Shown in pieces: positions 22,860-30,334 of a stretch of DNA of 34,499 bases. The DNA is taken from positions 1 through 34,499 of the forward strand of contig JAHJRE010000221.1 of NCBI GenBank assembly GCA_018831055.1, written 5' to 3'. The notes beneath the pieces were generated by a model. The model did not search any database. It worked only from the letters and a program-made list of their open reading frames with translations, and was not told the DNA's origin. The first letter of the stretch is position 1; each line of letters opens with the position of its first letter. This stretch comes from Bacteroidota bacterium (GTDB lineage Bacteria > Bacteroidota > Bacteroidia > Bacteroidales > B18-G4). The position numbers and the translations under genes are program-made.

Positions 22860-25574
22860 TTGAGTTTCCTCAGCAAAATAGAAAAGGGGTTATTGCCCGG
22901 TACTTACGGAACTACTGCAATTGCTTCCCTGCTTATCTGTACAGTATCCGGTATCATCCTGGCCATTCCATACGATGTTGTAAAACCATTCGAATCCATC
23001 CGGCAAATGCTCCTTACCAATCCGGCAGCCGTATTTTTCCGCAATCTTCATTACTGGAGCGCTCAGTTTTTTCTCATCTTTACCATTCTACATTTTTGGG
23101 ATCATTTATATCGCTCAACAGAATACAGGGTAAAGACCGGGGTTTGGTTCAGACTTTGTGTTTCGGTATTTTTCATATTTTTTGTCATGCTTTCGGGTTT
23201 TATTTTAAAAGGAGACCAGGACAGCAGGCAGGCAGCCATGATATTCCGGTCACTCTTTGAAACTATACCTGGCGGTCGATGGGTTGCCTTTGCTCTGCTG
23301 GGCCGCGAAGATTCATTCCAGCTTGTTTATGTCCATCACATCGCTACTGCAACAATATTTATATTTATCATAACCTTTGAACACGCCAGGACAATTTGGA
23401 GTAAAGTGCCCGAATTTCTTGCCGTTTCCGGTGTATTGATCATTTTCTCCTTTCTTTTTCATGCACCTTTGCAAACCCATTCAGGAAATATCGTAAAAGG
23501 CCCCTGGTACTTCCTTGGTTTACAGGAAATACTGCACTTAACTGCCCATCCCTGGATTGTAATGACAGCCTTGTTATTTCTGTTTTTTGTCTTGCTTTTT
23601 CTACCCCGCTTCAGGAAAAATACTTCCTGGAAAATGAAGCATGCATTATTAGGATTGTTTGGCTTCTATATTCTGCTAACGATTAGCGGATATTTTTTCA
23701 GGGGGCCCAACTGGTCGTGGACATGGGATGTAAAGCAGGCCTATTTCCCTTTTCAGCCGGTGGTGATCATACCGGCGGATTATTTTCCCGAGGCCGTTCA
23801 ACCCGGTAAACAGGAAGGATGCTTATTATGCCACATGCCAGTATCGGGTTTTTCTCCTTCTCATGATCCTTCAGCGATAGGTTGTTCTTCCTGCCACCTG
23901 GGCAATCCCTTCACTCCTGATAAACAGGAGGCACACCGTTCCATGGTTCTGATTCCGGGTAACCTGGCACAATCCAGGCAAACCTGTGGCACAGCCGACT
24001 GCCATCCCGACATAACGGAGCGCATGAATAACAACATAATGACCACCCTGAGCGGGATGGTCAGTATAGATCGTTATGTTTTCGGTGAGTCATCCAGCCT
24101 TTCGGATTCCTGCCGAATAACAGACATAGGACACTCCCCTGCCGACATGCATTTAAGGAACTTATGTGCACATTGTCACCTTGGAAATGAAAAAACAGAA
24201 ATTGGTCCTCAAACACAAATCAGCCGTGGAGGAGGATGCAACGCCTGCCATTTGAATTATAGCCATACTGCCCTTCAGGAGCTTTTTGCTTATAACTCAA
24301 CCAGCAAGAAGGATACTTTCCTGATGAAAAACCACCCTTCATTGGATATCCATGTGACAGGCCAACACTGTTTCGGTTGTCATTCAAGGTCTGGAAGGAT
24401 ATCATTGAATTATGAGGGGTGGCAGGAAACCTTGCTTCAGGCAGATGACATCTCCGGGGGGGGAGATGTCATCTGGTACAAAACCTTGGAAGACAACAGA
24501 GTATTAAAATTCATTTCAGAAGACATCCATCACAAAGCAGGGCTGGAGTGTATCGATTGCCATATTTCGTATGAACTTATGGGAGATGGCACTTTCTACC
24601 TGCACAAGGAAGAACAGTTAAAAGTTGCCTGTGAGGATTGTCATTATTCCGGAGCACCAAGGGTTGTTGCAAATATTGATGCAGAAAGTCAGAAGATTAT
24701 GCAACTCAGAGGGTGGGAATCCGGTTCCTGGACCATGCTTCTTTCGAAGAGTGGCTATCCGATGGTAAATACAAGGATAGATGCAGATGGAAATTCTTAC
24801 CTTATTCTGAAGAACTCTGGAAATATCTTACCCCTCAGCCCACCTGCCCAGGTCTGTAAAGAAGGGAAAGGCCATCAAAGACTTTCCTGTAGCAGTTGCC
24901 ATACCGCCTGGGTACCTCAATGCATTGGGTGCCATAATGAATATGATCGTTTCGCTGATGGTTATGACCTTCTGGAGAATACACCCATCACTGGCACATG
25001 GGTGGAGTATGTTGCAAAGTTTACTGCAGGACCTCCCATATTGGGTGTCCGTGAAACAGGAGCTTCTTCAGGAAATATTGATCCAAACCGTGAAGAAATC
25101 GTATGCTTCACTCCGGGAATGATATTGAGCATTAAACCCATGGAAAATGATGGCAGGTTTACAGAAAATATTTTTCACAGACTTTTTGCCCCAACTGAGG
25201 CCCATACAACTCAGGCCGTAGGCAGGGATTGTAAAGGCTGCCATCTGGATCCTTTGGTACTGGGCTTTGGAAGCGGAGTCCTGGAATATATTATTGAAGA
25301 TAACCATGGAAAGTGGAATTTCACACCTTCTTACGCCGACAATCCTTACGACGGATTACCCGAAGATGCCTGGACTGGATTCCTGGAAGAGAGGAAAGGG
25401 CAAAGTGCAACAAGGTATCATCACCGCCCTTTTAGCCTCGCAGAGCAAAAAAGGTTGCTTCTGGCAGGTTCATGTTTGCATTGCCATGCGCCTTCAAGCC
25501 AGGTTATGAAAGAAGCGCTGGAGGACTTTGATGGAACGATGAAACGGTTGGGGAAGGGATGTGTGGTGCCGTGA
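22860..25574 (+). CDS. Cytochrome b6-like domain fused to a dodecaheme cytochrome c
   Basis: A 904-residue fusion. Residues 1-285 hold a cytochrome b6-type membrane domain: heme ligands H64/H78 and H160/H175 (13 and 14 residues between, as in cytochrome b6), and a Qo-like motif GPWYFLGLQE where bc complexes have PEWY. Residues 300-904 are periplasmic with twelve heme c sites: CxxCH at C321, C342, C436, C460, C504, C564, C591, C677, C688, C791, C872, and one CX4CH (CGTADCH, C376). The start is TTG, 12 bp after the Rieske stop, because no suitable ATG lies near. It contains an 8-G tract within a 14-bp inverted repeat (24442-24475). Its stop lies in a repeat array. Confidence 0.92.
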   Translation: MSFLSKIEKGLLPGTYGTTAIASLLICTVSGIILAIPYDVVKPFESIRQMLLTNPAAVFFRNLHYWSAQFFLIFTILHFWDHLYRSTEYRVKTGVWFRLCVSVFFIFFVMLSGFILKGDQDSRQAAMIFRSLFETIPGGRWVAFALLGREDSFQLVYVHHIATATIFIFIITFEHARTIWSKVPEFLAVSGVLIIFSFLFHAPLQTHSGNIVKGPWYFLGLQEILHLTAHPWIVMTALLFLFFVLLFLPRFRKNTSWKMKHALLGLFGFYILLTISGYFFRGPNWSWTWDVKQAYFPFQPVVIIPADYFPEAVQPGKQEGCLLCHMPVSGFSPSHDPSAIGCSSCHLGNPFTPDKQEAHRSMVLIPGNLAQSRQTCGTADCHPDITERMNNNIMTTLSGMVSIDRYVFGESSSLSDSCRITDIGHSPADMHLRNLCAHCHLGNEKTEIGPQTQISRGGGCNACHLNYSHTALQELFAYNSTSKKDTFLMKNHPSLDIHVTGQHCFGCHSRSGRISLNYEGWQETLLQADDISGGGDVIWYKTLEDNRVLKFISEDIHHKAGLECIDCHISYELMGDGTFYLHKEEQLKVACEDCHYSGAPRVVANIDAESQKIMQLRGWESGSWTMLLSKSGYPMVNTRIDADGNSYLILKNSGNILPLSPPAQVCKEGKGHQRLSCSSCHTAWVPQCIGCHNEYDRFADGYDLLENTPITGTWVEYVAKFTAGPPILGVRETGASSGNIDPNREEIVCFTPGMILSIKPMENDGRFTENIFHRLFAPTEAHTTQAVGRDCKGCHLDPLVLGFGSGVLEYIIEDNHGKWNFTPSYADNPYDGLPEDAWTGFLEERKGQSATRYHHRPFSLAEQKRLLLAGSCLHCHAPSSQVMKEALEDFDGTMKRLGKGCVVP
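24442..24475 (+). repeat. Intragenic hairpin with 8-G tract in the cytochrome gene
   Basis: Arms CAGATGACATCTCC (24442-24455) and GGAGATGTCATCTG (24462-24475) pair perfectly over 14 bp around six G. Together with the adjacent arm bases there is a run of eight G (24456-24463). It encodes the residues ADDISGGGDVIW between hemes 6 and 7. Such a tract could slip, and the hairpin could pause translation. Confidence 0.9.
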
Positions 25575-25762
25575 TGTCCCGGCTTACGCCGGGATGTCCC
25601 GGCTTACGCCGTGATGTCCCGGCTTACGCCGGGATGACGGGGCTTGCGCCGGGATGACGGGGCTTGCGCCGGGATGTCCCGGCTTGCGCCGGGATGACGG
25701 GGCTTACGCCGGGATGTCCCGGCTTACGCCGGGATGACGGGGCTTACGCCGGGATGACGGGG
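25571..25762. repeat. 20-bp palindromic tandem repeat array
   Basis: Nine full 20-bp units starting at 25571 plus a partial one. Units come in two forms, with GATGTCCCGGCTTACGCC (T) or GATGACGGGGCTTRCGCC (A), in the order T T T A A T A T A. T units contain the inverted repeat CCCGGC-TTAC-GCCGGG, and GCCGGGA-TG-TCCCGGC forms across T-unit joints. The array begins at the cytochrome stop codon and covers the last codons of mobB. No unique spacers, so not CRISPR. Confidence 0.95.
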
Positions 25763-26299
25763 GGTTATGTGCCAGGAGTTTGGGGTGGGAATGATGTTAT
25801 TTATGTCTAAATCAAAATCATGGCCGTTGAAATAAACGATTTGGTCTGCTATGTTCAGAAGGGGTTTGACACTTTCTTTCCAAGGGGCATCATCCTTTCT
25901 TCTTATGATCAGGAATAAGCCGGGAACGACAAAGTGACGCAAACCACCGGATTCGCAAACCCAAAGATGTTCAGGATTCAAACAATCATGAAGGTGAGTA
26001 AAAGCTTCAGGCAGGAATGTGTCGGAAGACCTCAGAAAAAAAACTTCCCTGGCACCTGCGGACAACATCCTCGAACTGTCTTTATCACCAAAGGGATTCA
26101 TCTCGTGCTCTATGACAAAAGAACGATTATTCCTAAATTCATATTCATTCATGTCATGAAAATGAGGTGTGATTTTAATCGCAGTTACGGGGAAGACATT
26201 GCTAATCCGGGTGATAATCCTTGAAATGAAGGTCGTTTTTCCTGAATTCCTTCCGTTTCCGGCAATGATAAGCATATTTGGATAGCTGGGCAAAACCAT
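25724..26299 (-). CDS. mobB: Molybdopterin-guanine dinucleotide biosynthesis protein MobB-like GTPase
   Basis: A 191-residue P-loop protein: Walker A AGNGRNSGKTTF (13-24) and KITPHFHD after strand 2, consistent with MobB, the GTP-binding partner of MobA in making MGD. It is 17 bp downstream of mobA on the same strand. The last roughly dozen residues (ending PGVSPVIPA) are translated from the 20-bp repeat array, so the original stop has probably been lost or displaced. The C-terminus is therefore uncertain. An alternative start is M9. Its cofactor is needed by the reductase encoded at 19844-22090. Confidence 0.8.
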   Translation of the reverse strand: MVLPSYPNMLIIAGNGRNSGKTTFISRIITRISNVFPVTAIKITPHFHDMNEYEFRNNRSFVIEHEMNPFGDKDSSRMLSAGAREVFFLRSSDTFLPEAFTHLHDCLNPEHLWVCESGGLRHFVVPGLFLIIRRKDDAPWKESVKPLLNIADQIVYFNGHDFDLDINNIIPTPNSWHITPRHPGVSPVIPA

Positions 26300-26315
26300 T
26301 TTTTTAATCTTTCGT

Positions 26316-26936
26316 TTAGGGTGTGAAATGAATTAATCCTTCCTTTATTCTTTTTTCCAGATCCTTTACCTCATCAATGGTATTGATATTAACAAAGGCA
26401 TGCTCCTGAAAACATCCTGGATTATCCATAACGGAGAGCTTAACCATTGGGATATCACGGAAAATGACAGGAAGTTTAAAAATATGCAAATCCATAAAAT
26501 CTTTGATTACCTGGCTCATTTTCCTGTTGTAAACAGCGCATAAGGGTTCGTACTTTTCTCCGCCATACCAGGGAACGACTACCATGGCCTCCATTCTCCT
26601 TTCAAGCAGGCAATGCATCGCAGGGAGATCAAAAAAAGGTGTATCACAGGAAACAACCAGATTATAATCATCCGCTGAACGTTTCAGACAGGAATAGATA
26701 CCGGCTGCAGGACCAAATCCTGGAAATTCGTCCGGAACAACAGTATAGCCCAGATAATCATAAACCTGTGAATTTGAGCTTATCAGGATTTTGTGGCAAA
26801 GCTGCTCCAGGTGCCCTGCCACATATTCAATCAATGGCTTCCCCAGCAACGGAACAAGTCCTTTATCTCTTTTCATTCTGGAACTCTGGCCACCAGCCAG
26901 GATGATACCGGTTAAACTTTCTGATTGCAAAGCCAC
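26316..26936 (-). CDS. mobA: Molybdenum cofactor guanylyltransferase MobA
   Basis: A 206-residue nucleotidyltransferase that joins GMP to molybdopterin to give MGD. The N-terminal GTP loop LAGGQSSRMKRDKGLVPL, the VVPDEFPGFGPAAGIYSCL segment (given as VVPDE and GPAAGIYSCL) and the metal-binding SCDTPFF are all present. The start codon is GTG (26934-26936), since there is no earlier in-frame ATG before the GTP loop. It is upstream of mobB in one operon, separated by a terminator from the rhodanese gene to the right. Confidence 0.93.
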   Translation of the reverse strand: MALQSESLTGIILAGGQSSRMKRDKGLVPLLGKPLIEYVAGHLEQLCHKILISSNSQVYDYLGYTVVPDEFPGFGPAAGIYSCLKRSADDYNLVVSCDTPFFDLPAMHCLLERRMEAMVVVPWYGGEKYEPLCAVYNRKMSQVIKDFMDLHIFKLPVIFRDIPMVKLSVMDNPGCFQEHAFVNINTIDEVKDLEKRIKEGLIHFTP

Positions 26937-26953
26937 AATTTTGAGGTAAAAAT

Positions 26954-26983
26954 AAAAAAAGTCCCCTCACCAGGGGACTTTTG
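26954..26983 (-). terminator. Intrinsic terminator after the tandem rhodanese gene
   Basis: Arms GTCCCCT (26961-26967) and AGGGGAC (26972-26978) with loop CACC. On the minus strand the hairpin is followed by a run of seven T. It lies between the rhodanese stop (27028) and the mobA start (26936), so mobAB needs its own promoter or read-through. Confidence 0.85.
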
Positions 26984-27027
26984 TCAATTAAACTATACAG
27001 TTATGAAAAAGCAACAAGTTTTCGAAA

Positions 27028-27894
27028 CTAATTTTTGGTTATTGGGTTATTCCCGGCTACCCATTCAACATAGGATCCATCATAAACCTTTACGTTGGGG
27101 TATTCCAAGACAGAGTTCAGTGCTGTGTAAACCACGGCAGCCCATATTCCTGTATTGCAGTAAACTATTATTTCCTTGTCTTTTGCTACTCCCTTGGAAG
27201 AAACAATTTGTTTAATTTGCTCAGCTGATTTATAGGCTCCCTTATCCGTTAACAAATCAGTATAGGGAATATTAACAGCACCTTCGATATGTCCCTTGCT
27301 TTCGCCTTTTTCATCCACGCCTTTGAATTGCTCAATGCTTCTGGCGTCGATAATAATGGTTCCGGAATTTTTTTGTTTTGCTTTCACATCTGCCATGGAA
27401 ACATAAATTGCACTATTAACCTTTGGGGTAAAAGTAACAGCAGCAGGTTTGGTAGCTGCACGGGTAACGGGTATCCTGGCAACCTTCCATTGATCCATGT
27501 CTTTGTGAAGGATTTTCACATCACTGGCACCCAAATACTTAAGTATCCAATAAACCCTGCTGGAATATTTGTTTGAGCCGTCATCGTAAATAACAATAGA
27601 TTTATCGGCGCTAACGCCATTGCTTCCAAAGATTTTTGCCAGATCTTCGGGGCTCTTGATCAATCCTTTAACATCACCGGGTTTATATAAGTCCTGGTGA
27701 GGTATGTTGACAGCACCCTGAACGTGAACTTTGGCGTAGTTTTCCGCAGTGTTCACATCAATCACCACGAGGTTCTTGTTGGATTTCAAGGCTTCACCAA
27801 AAGCTTTGGCTGAAATAAGATCGGCAGCTTGTACTTTTATCACACTAATCAATGCTATTGCCGAAAATAAGATTACTTTCTGAAAAGTCTTCAT
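27028..27894 (-). CDS. Periplasmic tandem-rhodanese sulfurtransferase
   Basis: A 288-residue protein with a Sec signal (1-23) and two rhodanese domains. The first domain is structural, its loop reading YDDGSNKYSSR without Cys. The second carries the catalytic C246 in IVYCNTGIWAAV, the only cysteine in the protein. This is the classic thiosulfate/3-mercaptopyruvate sulfurtransferase layout (SseA/rhodanese), which moves sulfane sulfur to a thiol or cyanide acceptor. The export signal places it in the periplasm. It is the last gene of the lipoprotein-porin-rhodanese cluster, 21 bp after the porin gene, and is terminated at 26954-26983. Confidence 0.9.
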   Translation of the reverse strand: MKTFQKVILFSAIALISVIKVQAADLISAKAFGEALKSNKNLVVIDVNTAENYAKVHVQGAVNIPHQDLYKPGDVKGLIKSPEDLAKIFGSNGVSADKSIVIYDDGSNKYSSRVYWILKYLGASDVKILHKDMDQWKVARIPVTRAATKPAAVTFTPKVNSAIYVSMADVKAKQKNSGTIIIDARSIEQFKGVDEKGESKGHIEGAVNIPYTDLLTDKGAYKSAEQIKQIVSSKGVAKDKEIIVYCNTGIWAAVVYTALNSVLEYPNVKVYDGSYVEWVAGNNPITKN

Positions 27895-27915
27895 GATATA
27901 ATATTAATTTAATGA

Positions 27916-29067
27916 TTAAAACTTAACCTGTACCTGTACCATAAGTTGATTCAGGTAATAGTCCTGTGCTTGCTTAGCCTGATAGTCATTGATCAGATAA
28001 TTGATCTGCAGGCGGGTCCAGTCGTTAAAGAAATAATTCAGGCCGAAGGTATAGGTTGTTATATTATCCTCGTTGACATCTACATTAGGTTCATAGTTTT
28101 CATATTTCACGACAGGTTGGATCCGCCATGGGGTCATGTACATTGCCTGTGCATAATATCCGTATTTTTCATTATTTCCAGGAACCAGGGCACCCCCGGT
28201 TGATCCGCAACCACCGCCACCACCGGAGGAAGTATATCCATCATCATATCCCCAGATGTATTCACCCTGCAGGAGAAAATCACCCAAAGAAAGTTCGGCA
28301 TCAAATCCGATACGGGTAATTTTCTGACCATATTTCTTAATTATTTTGTTAGTATTGGGATCTCTTACAGCATGCACTCCATATTTATAGCTACCACCGA
28401 GGCTGATAAACTTCCAGGGTGAAAGTACAAGCCGGCCGATGAAGTCTTTACTGGCATTATCATCCCAGCGGTTCAGTCCAACACCGTTTGTAAAAGCAAT
28501 CTGATAGCTAATGATATTGTGGTTTTTCAATCCGAAAATAGAAAGTGAATCGGTACCACCCCACAGCATTATTCCCAGATCGCGGAAAGGAATTGCCAGT
28601 TCGCGGACCACAAGAGAGCGGTTAATTGTATGGAGCGACTGGCAGGGAGTAGTAAGTTCCAGACCAAAAGGAGCCTTAAACTGCCCCAGGGTAATGTTCA
28701 TCCAGGGTCCAAGACGTTTATATGTAATAAAGGCGTCGAGCAGGTAAGGTCCATTTCCTACGTTGGTTTTATCATCCCCCTGTGAAAACAGGAAAGGACT
28801 GAATTCTACCATTGCATAGTAAGAGAAATCATAAGGAATATTGCCGGTTACACCCAGCCTGGCGCGTTTAAAATAAAAGCTGCTGTAATCTTCAATGTGG
28901 GCTGTATTTTTATCATAGCCATTGAAATCATAATTAAACTGGGGTTGCAAATACCCGATTACGGAAACGCCATCATCCGACGACGATTCCATACAACCCT
29001 GTGTCCGGCCGGTAAATGGAATTAAAAACAGAGTTGCAAAAACAAGAATCATTACTTTTTTCATCAT
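27916..29067 (-). CDS. Outer-membrane porin, phosphate-selective OprO/OprP-like
   Basis: A 383-residue protein with a Sec signal (about 1-22), alternating beta-strands rich in aromatic residues, FKRARLGVTGNI and GQFKAPFGLE motifs typical of the OprO/P family, and a C-terminal strand ending in Phe (VQVQVKF). Family members pass anions. An unusual Gly-rich loop with a lone Cys, SGGGGGCGSTGG, interrupts the barrel near residue 280. Its place between two rhodanese genes suggests uptake of an anionic sulfur compound such as thiosulfate. The start could be M1 or M2. Confidence 0.85.
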   Translation of the reverse strand: MMKKVMILVFATLFLIPFTGRTQGCMESSSDDGVSVIGYLQPQFNYDFNGYDKNTAHIEDYSSFYFKRARLGVTGNIPYDFSYYAMVEFSPFLFSQGDDKTNVGNGPYLLDAFITYKRLGPWMNITLGQFKAPFGLELTTPCQSLHTINRSLVVRELAIPFRDLGIMLWGGTDSLSIFGLKNHNIISYQIAFTNGVGLNRWDDNASKDFIGRLVLSPWKFISLGGSYKYGVHAVRDPNTNKIIKKYGQKITRIGFDAELSLGDFLLQGEYIWGYDDGYTSSGGGGGCGSTGGALVPGNNEKYGYYAQAMYMTPWRIQPVVKYENYEPNVDVNEDNITTYTFGLNYFFNDWTRLQINYLINDYQAKQAQDYYLNQLMVQVQVKF

Positions 29068-29106
29068 AACTATATTTCTTCGGAGTTATACATGTTATCA
29101 AAAGGC

Positions 29107-29130
29107 AAAAGGGGGAAAATCCCCCCCTTG
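29107..29130 (-). terminator. Terminator-like hairpin after the lipoprotein gene
   Basis: AAGGGGG / CCCCCTT arms around an AAAAT loop, read on the minus strand as a GC-rich stem followed by TTTTGCCTTTTG. It lies in the 79-bp gap between the rhodanese lipoprotein stop and the porin start, so it may set lower porin expression by partial termination. Confidence 0.55.
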
Positions 29131-29146
29131 CATATCTATAATTTAG

Positions 29147-30136
29147 TTACGGTACTACCGGATAGTCGGTACCTGGCATGTGCCACTTGGTCGGACCATC
29201 GGCGAGATTCGAATAAATCATGCCATTGGTTCCAAAAGTCAGACTCTTCGCATCATATCCCATAATTGTCAGGTATGCAGTAACAATGGATGATGTCTGT
29301 CCTGTCCAGCAATACGTTACAACGGTTTTGCTTGCATCAAGGTGCTTGAATTCGTTGTTCTCCAGGGTAAGGGGAAGAATACGGTAAGCACCGGTGATGT
29401 TTCCGTAGGTTTCAACATCTGTAGTTTTCCAGTAATTATTTATGAAATAATTCGAAGGAGTTCCCAGGACATCAGTATTAGCAACAGTTTTAAATCCCTG
29501 GCTCAGCATATAATTAACCCTTTCTGTAAGGATTTCAGGACCGGTAGTATACAAGCTGGTGAAGGTAGGAGCGGAAAAATCAGCACTTGGAGTGATGCTT
29601 CCGGGAGCGGCAACCCAGTTCGGGTTTGTCAGGGCAATGTCACCAGTTTTCGTTTCCCAGGCAGCTGAGAACTGGCTGTTCCATCCTGCCATACCCCACT
29701 TAAGAGCTTTGGCATCCATATGACCGCTCAGGCGAAGGGCAACAACAGCGTGACAAGCTGTTTGTCCTGTATAACATACCACAACAATCGGCTTGGTAGC
29801 TCCCTGAACCGTTGTAAGTATCTCACCCAAAGTAGATCTTACAGCGCCATCAATATGTGCAGTATTGAAATCAGCCTCCTGACGGATGTCAACGATAAAA
29901 TAATCTCCGGTACCCTTGGCATTAATAGCATCAGCCGTAATAACAAAACCACCATTTGCGGCTGTAATGTCATCCAGGTCCATATTATTCTGAACAAGGT
30001 AGGTCTTCAGAACTTCATATGCATTTACCTGAGGCTGACTGCCACCATTGTCATCATCATCACTCTTATTACAGCTTACAAAAGTAAGAGCCGGAACAAG
30101 CATGAAAACGAACAATAATTTAATTAACTTTTTCAT
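29147..30136 (-). CDS. Lipoprotein with two rhodanese domains
   Basis: A 329-residue lipoprotein. The signal ends in a lipobox LTFVSC with C22, followed by a run of Asp (SDDDDNGG), a sorting context common in Bacteroidota lipoproteins. Two rhodanese-type domains keep catalytic cysteines: C121 in VVVCYTGQTAC and C276 in VTYCWTGQTSS, both with the CxTGQT loop. It could handle sulfane sulfur at the cell envelope. The frame opens upstream to GTG 30175, but the -7 element at 30180-30187 and the signal peptide support the ATG at 30136. First gene of the cluster with the porin and periplasmic rhodanese. Confidence 0.88.
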   Translation of the reverse strand: MKKLIKLLFVFMLVPALTFVSCNKSDDDDNGGSQPQVNAYEVLKTYLVQNNMDLDDITAANGGFVITADAINAKGTGDYFIVDIRQEADFNTAHIDGAVRSTLGEILTTVQGATKPIVVVCYTGQTACHAVVALRLSGHMDAKALKWGMAGWNSQFSAAWETKTGDIALTNPNWVAAPGSITPSADFSAPTFTSLYTTGPEILTERVNYMLSQGFKTVANTDVLGTPSNYFINNYWKTTDVETYGNITGAYRILPLTLENNEFKHLDASKTVVTYCWTGQTSSIVTAYLTIMGYDAKSLTFGTNGMIYSNLADGPTKWHMPGTDYPVVP

Positions 30137-30179
30137 GTTACAGTTTTTAGTTAGATAAGTTGTTATTTCTTTCACAAGT

Positions 30180-30187
30180 CAAAAGTA
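30180..30187 (-). promoter_or_regulatory. Bacteroidota -7 promoter element of the rhodanese-porin cluster
   Basis: TACTTTTG on the minus strand, 43 bp before the ATG at 30136. Eight-bp inverted arms TAATTCAT (30193-30200) and ATGAATTA (30243-30250) lie farther upstream in the shared divergent region. Confidence 0.55.
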
Positions 30188-30287
30188 TCTTGTAATTCAT
30201 TCACTTATAAAGACTGAAAATTCATATTAAACAGAAAAAAAAATGAATTAGATCATAAAAAAACTGATCCAGATCATAAAAAAAACT

Positions 30288-30295
30288 TACCTTTG
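30288..30295 (+). promoter_or_regulatory. Bacteroidota -7 promoter element of the second regulator
   Basis: TACCTTTG, an exact TAnnTTTG match 39 bp before the ATG at 30335. Immediately upstream is a direct repeat of GATCATAAAAAAA (near 30251 and 30273), a candidate regulator contact site. Confidence 0.55.
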
Positions 30296-30334
30296 TATGT
30301 TGGTTTTCACATAGATAACACATCAATATAATAC

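Noticed and set aside
30137-30175. GTG start for the rhodanese lipoprotein
   Set aside because: It would put 13 polar residues before a clear lipoprotein signal and lies almost at the predicted transcription start.
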